From Nitzschia putrida (Eukaryota > Bacillariophyta > Bacillariophyceae > Bacillariales > Bacillariaceae): a stretch of DNA of 64,000 bases. The translations under genes were made by a program, and so were the position numbers. This document shows positions 40,629 to 49,394 of this stretch, piece after piece (the first letter of the stretch is position 1; each line of letters begins with the position of its first letter). Location: NCBI GenBank assembly GCA_016586335.1, contig BLYE01000007.1:912019-976018 (forward strand), read 5' to 3'. Below the pieces are notes generated by a model. That model saw nothing but the letters and a program-made list of their open reading frames with translations. It searched no databases and had not been told where the DNA came from.

Positions 40629-42947
40629 TTAAAGTTCTTGGTTGGGACCACAATTGAATCCACCTCGTTCACAACACGCTGTGCAACATGGGCAGTCGTA
40701 ATCCTCGTGGAAGCAGTCCATCACAAAAGTGCGGTTCTCCAAGTCTCCATCGGATGCTGTATAGGCTTCACAGACAGATGCATTCACAATTGCAAGGCTA
40801 TCGTCGTTGTCAAAATCGTTGCCTTCCAACCGCAGCGAAACCAGAGTCCCATTGGCCCACATAGACCCGATGGCGTCCGGAATAGTTCCCGAAAGGGAGT
40901 TGTAGCTCAAATCAAGGTGTGTTACATCCAACCAACTGAACAGTCGCGAGTCACTGATGTTGAGTTGCCCCGTCAAACGGTTCCCAGAAAGGTAAACTTG
41001 GTGGGGACCAACAAGCACATCACTCGGCCATTGGGCTCGAAGCCCCATGTTGTTCAAATTCAAGACTTTCATGGTGTGACTTCGGACCAGGGAAATGGGC
41101 AGTGTGCCTGTCATAGTAACAACATCTTGCATTTTGAAAACGACCAAACTCTCGTGTGCCATCTCAAGAAAGTCATCAGAAAATTCTCCCTTAATGGCAC
41201 ATCGGGAGAGATCGAGGTATTCCAATGAATCTAGCTCGCGCATCTCTGTAGGAAGGGTTCCAGTGAGGTCGGCGTTGTCTTGTAGAAAGAGGGAAAACAG
41301 TGTAGTGAGACGCCCTAGCTCGGCTGGGATGGTTCCGAACAGGTTGTTATTGGCAAGGTTCAGCGAAAGGACTCTGTCTGATGTGTTCTCATCATCTTCC
41401 AACGGGACATCATCATCATTGACTTCCATGGTCAATCGATCGCAGTTGGTCCCTGGGTACCAATCACAAGGAGAGACTTCGGCGTCCAACCATCCCGTGT
41501 TGTTGGTCCAGGATTCGCCATTGGTAGCATAATAAAAAGAAACCAAGGCGAAGTACTCGAGGATGACATCAGCTCCAGAGAAGATATCGTTTCTATCCAT
41601 CCACTTGTATGCTCTTTCAGCAGGGGTACCACGGATTGCGACATCCTCTGACCCTTGTTGATAGAGAAACTGGTAGAGTGCCTCTGATTCGGTACCGGAA
41701 CTACCATCCTTGCTGTCGTCCTTGCCACCGTTGCCATCCTTGGGGGGCTTGTCGTCGTCTTTGCGAGGATCGTTGTTCTTGGAACGGGCAAATAGGACAC
41801 CCACAACAATAGCAACTACAAAGATAAAGCCAAGGGCAACAATCGTGGCGACCTTGATTCGAAACTTTCTGCGTCGTTCGTCATCTTTAGGATCCTCGGC
41901 CAGATTCACTTCAGCAAGACACAAATTGTTGCCTGTTGCATCAGTGGTTTGAGAGGTGTATGTGGCATCTGCCAGCATGGGGTCTTCGGGGTCCTTGGCA
42001 TGAAGAGGATTCTGGGGCGCACCAGGACCGGTACTCATAGCACCAGGCTGCATGTGAAGGGGAGAGAGCAGTGAGTTGGATGCATTTCGGGCCGCTGCAC
42101 TGCTACCATTGCTGGTACGGATAGTCATAGGAACCACTTGTGCGGGAACAGCCTCCGAGAGAATCCTCCTCCGGACCTGTTCTTCGAGTTCGGATCTGGA
42201 CACTGCTGTAGTGCTTGTGAGGACATCCGAGTGAACGGATCCTTCTGAAACAGGAAGAGCAGCCGCAGCACGAGGGCGAGAAGATGGTCCATGCAACGCT
42301 GGGTCTTCTGTTAGCGCCGAGACATCGGTAATTTGCCGATCCATGGAGGTCTGAGGAGGCGCACAAGAGTCCTCATCTTCTTCCGAGTTTTCGCCATCCT
42401 CTTGGGAATTATCCTCTTCTTCGCCTTCATTTTCAGGGAGAGATTCTAGCAGAGATATCTCCCCTTGATTATCAGACCGATTCCCTCGAGATGTAGATCG
42501 AGTTCTGGAGGTAAGAGGAGGCAAAGGTTGGGGCATAACCGGAGCATCTGTGTTGCCCAAAGTCTTTGTAGGAGCGTCTTTTGCGGCGCTCCAAGTTGGC
42601 GCTTGTTGTTCTAGATTCTTTTGCTTTTCTCGTTCTTCCCTAGTCAAAGCATTTCCGTCAGTGTTGAGTTCCTGTGCAACCATTTGGGAAATGGAAGGTC
42701 CGCTTTTGGGTTTGGACCTTCCATTTCCATTGGTAGTTCCAGCTGCGCTGTTTTTTGTAGCAACAGGAGACAGGTGCTCTCCCATATCATCGTCTCCTAC
42801 ATTCTGCGTCATGGAGAGCAATTGAGCTTCCGGAAGCAGGACTACAGAAGCACGTGAATGTTGCACAGAGAGAGACGTTTGTTCCACCAAGCCCAAGGAA
42901 GGTGGAGGAGGCATGCGCTCTTCCTCTTCTTTGTCGTTTTGACTCAT
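40629..42947 (-). CDS. type II LRR membrane protein, array member 9 (most diverged)
   Basis: 772 aa, the longest and most distant member. The N-terminal region is acidic and Glu-rich (for example NEGEEEDNSQEDGENSEEDE, ~173-192) rather than Ser/Lys-rich. The family motif is diverged, TTAVSRSELEEQVRRRIL (246-263), followed by AQVVPM. About 95 residues then separate it from a basic ERRRKFRIK and the membrane helix (~364-387), a longer spacer than in the others. A Lys/Asp/Gly-rich linker, cap CDWYPGTNC, and fewer regular repeats follow (LFGTIPAELGRL, LTGTLPTEMREL, LSGTIPDAIG). The C-terminus is CPCCTACCERGGFNC plus six residues, with one extra residue before the last Cys. It lies at the upstream end of the array, consistent with an older copy. 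Confidence 0.85.
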   Translation of the reverse strand: MSQNDKEEEERMPPPPSLGLVEQTSLSVQHSRASVVLLPEAQLLSMTQNVGDDDMGEHLSPVATKNSAAGTTNGNGRSKPKSGPSISQMVAQELNTDGNALTREEREKQKNLEQQAPTWSAAKDAPTKTLGNTDAPVMPQPLPPLTSRTRSTSRGNRSDNQGEISLLESLPENEGEEEDNSQEDGENSEEDEDSCAPPQTSMDRQITDVSALTEDPALHGPSSRPRAAAALPVSEGSVHSDVLTSTTAVSRSELEEQVRRRILSEAVPAQVVPMTIRTSNGSSAAARNASNSLLSPLHMQPGAMSTGPGAPQNPLHAKDPEDPMLADATYTSQTTDATGNNLCLAEVNLAEDPKDDERRRKFRIKVATIVALGFIFVVAIVVGVLFARSKNNDPRKDDDKPPKDGNGGKDDSKDGSSGTESEALYQFLYQQGSEDVAIRGTPAERAYKWMDRNDIFSGADVILEYFALVSFYYATNGESWTNNTGWLDAEVSPCDWYPGTNCDRLTMEVNDDDVPLEDDENTSDRVLSLNLANNNLFGTIPAELGRLTTLFSLFLQDNADLTGTLPTEMRELDSLEYLDLSRCAIKGEFSDDFLEMAHESLVVFKMQDVVTMTGTLPISLVRSHTMKVLNLNNMGLRAQWPSDVLVGPHQVYLSGNRLTGQLNISDSRLFSWLDVTHLDLSYNSLSGTIPDAIGSMWANGTLVSLRLEGNDFDNDDSLAIVNASVCEAYTASDGDLENRTFVMDCFHEDYDCPCCTACCERGGFNCGPNQEL

Positions 42948-43785
42948 GCTTCTACGGCCTTTCTACAGTATGATACTTTCAATGAAAGAATGGACGAAAG
43001 GATGGATGAATGAATCAAACAAACAAACGAACAAACCAGGAACGGGTTGTGATGGAAAGGAGAGTGTATGGTGGAACCTGCCTGTCGTTGGTAGTGGCCC
43101 TCGTCCTCCTCCTGTTGTGGTGATGCTGTGCCCGAAGCAAATCCCATCGACTTTCGCTCCCGTAGTCCCTGCTACAATTTCTACGAACATCGATAAGGGG
43201 CCTACGACCTGTCTTCTGCCAACGCCCGGTGTCGTACCTTAAATGTCAATGAGGCCGATATCTCTCCCGGATTGTCGCACTGCCTAAGTTGACAGTTGAC
43301 GTGGGCACTGGCATTAACGGCTCACCGGATTAAGGGAATTCTTGTTCTGGCAGCAGCGTTCAGCAGCAGCAGCAAGAAGTATTTTACTAATGAATGAAAC
43401 AAGATGATGGTGATTCGCATGATGGTCACATGAAAGAAACTCCGAAATCCCATAGTATAGAAGGATAGGTTCTCTGGAATAACGATTTAATTGACTGGAT
43501 CGTGCTTCACATCTCCTTCATTTTGACTCAACCGAACACTTCGACGGCGAATCGCGCACCAACATCAAACATCAACCAAAAATATCTATGGAGTGTCACA
43601 ACGAGGATGCCTCTCCTTCCCATCATAACCGAAGCCTCTCTTATAATATGCATCGAACAACAACACCAACAGTCACAACCTTTTGTTTTCACCAACGATC
43701 ACCGATCACCGTCATCATCATCATCATATCCTCCACATACACATCTGTTTCCATTGCACCATTCCAGAAACAGACAGATACGATC
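42948..43785. other. divergent intergenic region at the array end
   Basis: About 840 bp between array member 9 (minus) and the Gln-rich gene (plus). It contains a short AAAC-type run (about 43016-43037). No gene seen; the in-frame extension of the plus gene from 43588 is probably 5' UTR. Confidence 0.45.
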
Positions 43786-44739
43786 ATGACCGAAGAGGTT
43801 GAACCCGAGTATTACTATGAAGAGGAAACAATAGTGGAAGAAGACATATACGACGAGATTTCTTTGTTGTCCACCATTTGGGAAGAGAGTTCCAAGGATT
43901 TGACCGTGGCCACCAGGAAAACAACAGCATCTCGATTGCGAGATGCCTTGGCTGAGCTTTCCATACACCAATCCAAACAGCAGTCGCCTAGTACTCCGGG
44001 ATCTAATAAGCAACAAGGATCCCAAACCATCTCGTTGGGTTCGTTTCTAGAAGAACATCACCAACAACAGCAAGATTCCCCAACAAGGAACAATAACAAC
44101 AAAAACGAACTACCTTCTACGACGGATACCAAATCCAACGACATTTTTCGAAAACCTCTAAGTTTGGATTCATTTGTGATTCATACAAAATCTCCGCAAC
44201 AACTACAGCAACAACCAAGATATCCCAAACAGCAGCAGCAGCAGCAATTTTTGCCACAAAGACAGCATTCAGAGGAAATTGTTTCGCCACTGTCGATTGG
44301 AGACAAGAGTAGTGATCATGACAAATGTCGTATGAGGTTGGGTTCCTTTTTGGATGCTGGACAACAACACGCTTTGGTATCACCTCCGACAAGCAGTAAT
44401 GATAAACTATCCTTGAAGGATGCCAAAGTCGCTCTGTTGTCACTCTTGACAGGAGAAGTCGTCATTCCTCAAGATGACGACGACGATGAATTCACATATG
44501 TGAGCTATTTGAGTGAGGGAACAAGTCTAGCAAGTGAGACGATTTCGTTGGTTGGCGAAGATGGGAACAAGTCGACACGTGGGGGATCTCCTGAAAAGGG
44601 TGGTCCATCGGATACATCAAGTCAAGGGGGATCATCTGTCCGTACTTTGAAGCGAAAGTCGTCCTTTGGGAGTGTTTCTTTGGGGATGTCATTGGGAGCT
44701 ATTGCCGAGGACGACGACGATGATGACGTTGCCGAATAA
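43786..44739 (+). CDS. Gln-rich hypothetical protein with repeated LGSFL motifs
   Basis: 317 aa from the ATG at 43786, which precedes an acidic Tyr-rich start (MTEEVEPEYYYEEETIVEE); the open frame upstream encodes sequence typical of a leader. An ordered helix follows (ISLLSTIWEESSKDL...ASRLRDALAELSIHQ). Glutamine runs occur near 85-95 and 145-165. A short motif recurs: ISLGSFLEE, LSLDSFVIH and RLGSFLDAG, with a related FGSVSLGMSLGAI near the end. The C-terminus is poly-Asp. No known domain; this looks like a soluble, largely disordered protein with repeated short interaction motifs. Function is unknown. It converges with the first LITAF gene, stops 71 bp apart. Confidence 0.65.
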   Translation: MTEEVEPEYYYEEETIVEEDIYDEISLLSTIWEESSKDLTVATRKTTASRLRDALAELSIHQSKQQSPSTPGSNKQQGSQTISLGSFLEEHHQQQQDSPTRNNNNKNELPSTTDTKSNDIFRKPLSLDSFVIHTKSPQQLQQQPRYPKQQQQQQFLPQRQHSEEIVSPLSIGDKSSDHDKCRMRLGSFLDAGQQHALVSPPTSSNDKLSLKDAKVALLSLLTGEVVIPQDDDDDEFTYVSYLSEGTSLASETISLVGEDGNKSTRGGSPEKGGPSDTSSQGGSSVRTLKRKSSFGSVSLGMSLGAIAEDDDDDDVAE

Positions 44740-44810
44740 AGTACTGGACATGCATGAGTGTGGGGAAGGTATATTATCATTTTGTTACTGCCAGGGGAGA
44801 GCACTGCCAC

Positions 44811-45248
44811 CTAGAATCGCTCCTTGACACAACAGCCCTCCAAGGGCTTGATAGTGCCAATCTTTGCACCGCACGACTGGCAAAAGTGATCTGTTTGCTT
44901 CATCGAATCCATTACAAGAGGCACCCAACAGATGGGGAAGAATACCACGGCTCCTACCACCACACCAGCCCAAGTGACACCATTGGGGTGTGTTCGAGTG
45001 CTGGTTCTAGCGTTTTTCTTGGAACAATGAGGACACATATCCATATTCACAGGCTTTCGGCGCCCTCCAAACAGGATATTGGAGGTTCCATCTTCTCGTG
45101 GGGCAGTATTGTATGCTTCGCTTCCCTTCTTTTGATCGACGATAACTGTCACGGCGTGGGAATTGCCGACAGTGAAACTCTCGATGAGAGGTTCGGCAAC
45201 AGGGAGGTTGCCTGAAGATTCTTTGGTCGATTGGTTGTTAGAGGTCAT
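44811..45248 (-). CDS. LITAF-domain membrane-associated zinc protein, copy 1
   Basis: 145 aa from the ATG at 45246-45248 (MTSNNQSTKE), chosen because VAEPLIESF...HAVTVIVDQK aligns with copy 3. The C-terminal half is a LITAF-type domain: CPHC, then TSTRTHPNGVTWAG, a hydrophobic in-plane segment (VVVGAVVFFPICWVPLVMDS), MKQTDHFCQSCG and the end GCCVKE. The two CxxC pairs bind one zinc in the known family, and the hydrophobic segment inserts in the cytosolic leaflet of endosomal and lysosomal membranes. In animals LITAF/SIMPLE recruits endosomal sorting machinery through N-terminal Pro-rich motifs, which are not obvious here. The terminal Cys pair could be acylated (inference). Confidence 0.85.
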   Translation of the reverse strand: MTSNNQSTKESSGNLPVAEPLIESFTVGNSHAVTVIVDQKKGSEAYNTAPREDGTSNILFGGRRKPVNMDMCPHCSKKNARTSTRTHPNGVTWAGVVVGAVVFFPICWVPLVMDSMKQTDHFCQSCGAKIGTIKPLEGCCVKERF

Positions 45249-45682
45249 GCTTGTAGGTTGAATGTTTTTGTTTTGGGGTTTTTGAATTTGTGAGCCTATA
45301 TTCTGCGATTTCCTCTCAAGCGGGAGCCAAGTATCTTGTTCCCAACAAAAGTTTGGCGCCACTGCGCCAACCTTGCACACATAGAGGGCACCAGAAATAC
45401 GACTAGACTACTTTGACTAAACAAATCTCAGCAGTGCCGTCACTCGCCACTCGCCACTACTAAAACTGCAACACCAGATGATTGCACCCTAACTCTTCCA
45501 TTGACCCTATCAGCGCACCATGACAATAGAAAGTGGATGTAGTTGAAGAGGCTTTAACACAGTTGCCGAAAGCACAGTAGTTGTTTGCGCGGCATTGATC
45601 ACCAGAACGAGCTATGTGTTAGATTGTTTCTTTAATTTCTTAGAATATCGGTGGTACTACTAGTACTTAGTAGTAGGATGGT
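45249..45682. other. spacer between LITAF genes 1 and 2
   Basis: 434 bp, no gene seen. Confidence 0.45.
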
Positions 45683-46066
45683 TTAACTCTGTTCTTTGAC
45701 ACAGCATCCTTCCAAAGGTTTGATGGTTCCAAGCTTCTTGCCACACGATTGGCAAAAGTGGTCGGTCTGCTTCATAGAGTCCACCACAAGAGGGACCCAA
45801 CAAAGGGGAAAGAAGATAATGGCGCCGACCGCAACACCAGCCCAAGTTCCAGGAGTAGGGTAGGTACGGGTGCTAGTCCTGACATTCTTGTTGTGGCAGT
45901 AAGGACATACGGGAAGATTGACGGGGCGACGACATCCATCAAACGCTGCTGCACCTTCCGAGTTGTTGTTGATGGGTGTAACGGTTGGACCATCGGGGCA
46001 AGAGGTGTAGTCATTGTCCGAAGTGGTAGGAATGCTGGTGTAGCTGGTTTCGTCGTTCTTGGCCAT
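45683..46066 (-). CDS. LITAF-domain membrane-associated zinc protein, copy 2
   Basis: 127 aa. A short polar N-terminus (MAKNDETSYTSIPTTSDND) is followed by RRPVNLPVCPYCHNKN, RTSTRTYPTPGTWAG, the hydrophobic segment AVGAIIFFPLCWVPLVVDS, MKQTDHFCQSCGKKLG and GCCVKEQS. Both CxxC pairs are intact. It is nearly identical to copies 1 and 3 in the LITAF part, while the N-termini differ, so targeting or partner choice may differ between copies. Confidence 0.87.
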   Translation of the reverse strand: MAKNDETSYTSIPTTSDNDYTSCPDGPTVTPINNNSEGAAAFDGCRRPVNLPVCPYCHNKNVRTSTRTYPTPGTWAGVAVGAIIFFPLCWVPLVVDSMKQTDHFCQSCGKKLGTIKPLEGCCVKEQS

Positions 46067-46559
46067 GATGTAAAAGTAGTTTGTTGTGAGGTTGTTGTAG
46101 ATTGCTTTTTGGATTTTGTGAGTGCATGATCGTTTGAGAAGGGCGCGGGGCGGGATTCACAAGAACGTCGACGATCCAATCACGATACAATTTTGCGCCA
46201 AACATTTCTGCGACCATCACACGAGCAAGACCGCCTCTTCTTTGCTGCTTGCAACTCTTGCAACTACCTGGATAACGAACTATGCCTAGAGCTTGTGGTG
46301 CTGTTACAAACGTTGGTTATTCTTCAGTAGTAGGAGTTTAGTACTAGTTCGGAGTTCATACTACAATATCTTTGCTTTCTCCTTCAAGCGACGGCCTGAT
46401 GCATGATCCTATCTTCAAAAAAGATATCGTGTTCCCAGATATTCCAGTACTGGTGGTACATATCATGATTATTAAAGGGACATCATACTAGTACTAGTTT
46501 AGAATTCCAAGATATTAAACTTTCATTTCATACAATATATTCATTCATCATGTACAGAA
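46067..46559. other. spacer between LITAF genes 2 and 3
   Basis: 493 bp; AT-rich with AGTACTAGT-type palindromes (about 46330 and 46485). No gene seen. Confidence 0.45.
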
Positions 46560-46991
46560 TTAGACTTGCTCCTTGACACAGCATCCTTCCAAAGGTTTGA
46601 CGGTTCCAATCTTCTTTCCACAAGCCTGGCAATAGTGATCGGTCTGCTTCATAGAATCCACAACGAGAGGGACCCAGCAAACCGGGAAGCAAATGATGGC
46701 TCCAACGACGACACCAGCCCAGGTTCCTGCATTGGGGTAGGTTCGTGTTCTGGTTCTGACATTATGGTTGAGGCAGTGAGGGCACACGGCTAGGTTGACA
46801 GGTCTGCGACTGGAATCCAACAAGGATCCCTTGCCATATCCAGGGGCATCTTCGTAGCGGGGATCGCGTTGTGCTGACTTTTCGTCGAGAATGACAGTGA
46901 CTGCATGTCTGGAGCTAATGGCGGCACCGTCAATCAATGGCTCGGCAGTAGGGATCTTGGAGTAACTGGTGTTTTCCTTATTGTTGGACAT
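46560..46991 (-). CDS. LITAF-domain membrane-associated zinc protein, copy 3
   Basis: 143 aa. The N-terminus has TAEPLIDGAAISSRHAVTV, shared with copy 1 and possibly an ordered targeting motif; then RRPVNLAVCPHCLNHN, RTRTRTYPNAGTWAG, the hydrophobic segment VVVGAIICFPVCWVPLVVDS, MKQTDHYCQACGKKIG, and GCCVKEQV. All metal-ligand cysteines are present. With copies 1 and 2 it forms a same-strand array with ~430-490-bp spacers, so each probably has its own promoter. Confidence 0.87.
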   Translation of the reverse strand: MSNNKENTSYSKIPTAEPLIDGAAISSRHAVTVILDEKSAQRDPRYEDAPGYGKGSLLDSSRRPVNLAVCPHCLNHNVRTRTRTYPNAGTWAGVVVGAIICFPVCWVPLVVDSMKQTDHYCQACGKKIGTVKPLEGCCVKEQV

Positions 46992-47540
46992 GATGGAATT
47001 GGTTGTTTTGGGGTTTTGTTGGGTGCTTGAAAATTTGCCTTTTTGCGTTTTGTGTGACCATGCTCTCGCCTGCAGAATTTGATGGAGGTAGAGTTTTGGC
47101 TCAAATCGTGGATTGCAGTGGGATTCAGGGGAAGTCTGAGGAACGAATCCTAAGATTTTTTTGCGCCAACCACCATCATGAAGTCATCGAAGTTGCCACG
47201 CAACAACAAGAAGTGACCGGCACTGTAGCAGCAGCAAGCAGCATAGCATTTCAATTCTAGCCTGCCAGATCAAACTTATTTGATCTAGAACACATCAAGA
47301 GCACAACAACGGGAAAAAGAATTACAGAAGGAAGTCAGTTTTTGCTTTTTTACTACTACAAACTCCTACCTTGCTAGCTTGGTAGGTACTAGTAGATAGT
47401 ATACCCCTCCATGACGACACTATGACACCATTAGAGGAACTCCACGTGGAATGCAAGAAAGTCTGCTAGTCGCCCGAAGGGTAAAGTGGTTTGAGGCTGT
47501 GCGAACTCTGACACTTCCTTTTTCTTGACACAATTTGAAA
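46992..47540. other. divergent promoter region
   Basis: About 550 bp between LITAF copy 3 (minus) and the PDK-type kinase (plus). No gene seen. Confidence 0.5.
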
Positions 47541-49112
47541 ATGAAAATGCGAGGAGCCTCGTCGTCATCTCTGATAGGCCGATCCACAAGATGGATGTTG
47601 GGAAACCAACGATGTCCTAACAACACCAAACTTTGCTTCCCAAGAGGAAACTTTCTACAATATTCCCGCACTCTAGTGCTGCCATCGTCATCTTCTTCCG
47701 ACGAGCTAACAATTTGTGATGAAATTCCTCCAGACATTTCCGCGCTCCTTGGCGTTTACACACAAAAAGCGCCCACAATGATTTCCCTGCAAGAGATTGT
47801 GGACCAGTGTGATATATTTAATGGAGGAAGTCAAAGGTCCATGGGTCGCTTCGGACAACGTCTCGCTGCCCAACGCATGCTCATGAACTACGCTGAGCTC
47901 CTTCATGAAGAAATGCCGGTTCGCTTAGCGCATCGCATTCTAGATTTGGATGAAGTACCTCAATTACGGAATATGCCAAGTGTACAACTTGTCAAGGGGA
48001 TGTTTATTAATTCGTTCCTCCGATTGGTGGAGACTCCTGATCCCTATACTCCATCCTTGGAAGAAGGATTTGCGGAAATGTTAACCAAAATGTACCAGGA
48101 TCACTCCAATGTCATGTGGCTCATGGCCAAGGGAGCTTGGGAACTCAAAGCTCGTCTGCGCAGTGGTGAAATTCCCTCTCTGATTGTTCCGAAAACAGAT
48201 CAATCCGGTTGGCCGACCAAGGTAGACCATCGCATTCGGTTTGCAGAACAACAGGAATGTCATAATTTTTTGAATCGATTCTATTTGAGTCGGATAGGAA
48301 TGCGTGTGTTGGCTGGACAGTATTTGGTGGTTCGACAGCAACTCTTGGAGGAGGCAGGAACGGATATTGTGGTGGGCCGTGGACTTGGACATGGAGGAGG
48401 ACATCAATTCCCACAAGTAGGTCGGTCCGCCGAGGCACGATACATTGGAATGATTTGCCTAGACACCAGTCCCTTTCAAATTGTCAAGGTAGCCATTGAA
48501 GATGCGCAACGCCTATGTCGCATTCAATATCCTGGTGAAGCTCCTCCGAATGTACGCATCGAAGGACGTCTCAATTTGACCTTTCCCTACCTTCCAACAC
48601 ATATTCATTACATTGTGCTCGAATTGCTCAAAAATGCCATGCGGGCAACCATGGATCATCATGCCGGTAAGCCCAAGCCCGATATCCTCGTTGCGATTGC
48701 GGATCATGATGAGAATGAAGATGTTGTGATCAAGGTGGCAGACGAAGGTGGGGGTATCCCTCGGAGTGAAGTGAATCATATTTGGTCGTATTTGTACTCT
48801 TCCGTGGATCCTCGCCTACAAGAGGGCTTCTTGCAGCAAGATCCCACCAAGGGTGAAAGCAGTACTCATATTCTTGCAGGTTTGGGATATGGTTTGCCCA
48901 TGTCACGGACTTATGCTCGGTATTTCGGTGGTGACTTGGATTTGATCAGCATGGAAGGCTATGGAACGGATGTACGTATACACACAATGCAGCAAGGGTC
49001 CGACTTTCCCTGGATTGAACATTGCTTACCCTTCCGTTGCTACTCCGTTTTACTTGAACAGGCATTTTGCTATTTGGTTCGTCTCGGCGACAGGAAACCT
49101 TATCCTGTTTAG
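47541..49112 (+). CDS. mitochondrial PDK/BCKDK-type protein kinase
   Basis: Kinases of this family phosphorylate and inactivate the pyruvate or branched-chain ketoacid dehydrogenase E1 subunit in mitochondria, using a GHKL fold. The ATG at 47541 is used because the frame only extends to a TTG. The N-terminus is Arg/Ser-rich and acid-poor, fitting a presequence. The N-terminal helical bundle includes RIGMRVLAGQY at the H-box position. The ATP site is complete: N-box ELLKNAMRAT (361-370), G1 DEGGGIP (401-407), G2 GLGYGLP (447-453), then FGGDLDLISMEGYGTD. A probable 90-bp intron (48972-49061) follows GTD; splicing gives 493 aa ending GTDAFCYLVRLGDRKPYPV, like family ends, while retention adds 30 residues without a stop. 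SMEGxGTDA suggests PDK rather than BCKDK. Confidence 0.92.
   Translation: MKMRGASSSSLIGRSTRWMLGNQRCPNNTKLCFPRGNFLQYSRTLVLPSSSSSDELTICDEIPPDISALLGVYTQKAPTMISLQEIVDQCDIFNGGSQRSMGRFGQRLAAQRMLMNYAELLHEEMPVRLAHRILDLDEVPQLRNMPSVQLVKGMFINSFLRLVETPDPYTPSLEEGFAEMLTKMYQDHSNVMWLMAKGAWELKARLRSGEIPSLIVPKTDQSGWPTKVDHRIRFAEQQECHNFLNRFYLSRIGMRVLAGQYLVVRQQLLEEAGTDIVVGRGLGHGGGHQFPQVGRSAEARYIGMICLDTSPFQIVKVAIEDAQRLCRIQYPGEAPPNVRIEGRLNLTFPYLPTHIHYIVLELLKNAMRATMDHHAGKPKPDILVAIADHDENEDVVIKVADEGGGIPRSEVNHIWSYLYSSVDPRLQEGFLQQDPTKGESSTHILAGLGYGLPMSRTYARYFGGDLDLISMEGYGTDVRIHTMQQGSDFPWIEHCLPFRCYSVLLEQAFCYLVRLGDRKPYPV
48972..49061 (+). other. probable 3n intron in the PDK-type gene
   Basis: GTACGT donor directly after the GGAACGGAT codons (Gly-Thr-Asp) and a TTGAACAG acceptor; 90 bp, phase 0, no in-frame stop. 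Removal restores a family-like C-terminus. Because the length is a multiple of three, an unspliced transcript would also be translatable. Confidence 0.7.
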
Positions 49113-49394
49113 TTTCAATCGGTACTTTGTGCCGTGTTCTCTCTTTGGCCCACAGAAATGCTGAAGCATTGCTACGATGGTCCTATCCCGTCATCCTTGT
49201 TGTGTGCTGCCTTCAATGAAATAGAAACAATAGATTCGTATACTGCTAGCCATCGATCCTGTAGTCTTTCCTCGCCAATCATCTAGTTAGCTCAAACTTA
49301 ACTTTTGACTAGTTTGACAACAATTCGGAGCTCATTTAGGCCCTTCACGACGAAGGCAAACGTTCCCTTTCTCGCCACACATTTTGATACCATC

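Noticed and set aside
43588..43785. 66-codon N-terminal extension of the Gln-rich protein
   Set aside because: Contains an ATCATC microsatellite translated as isoleucines and reads like a leader; the ATG at 43786 fits better.
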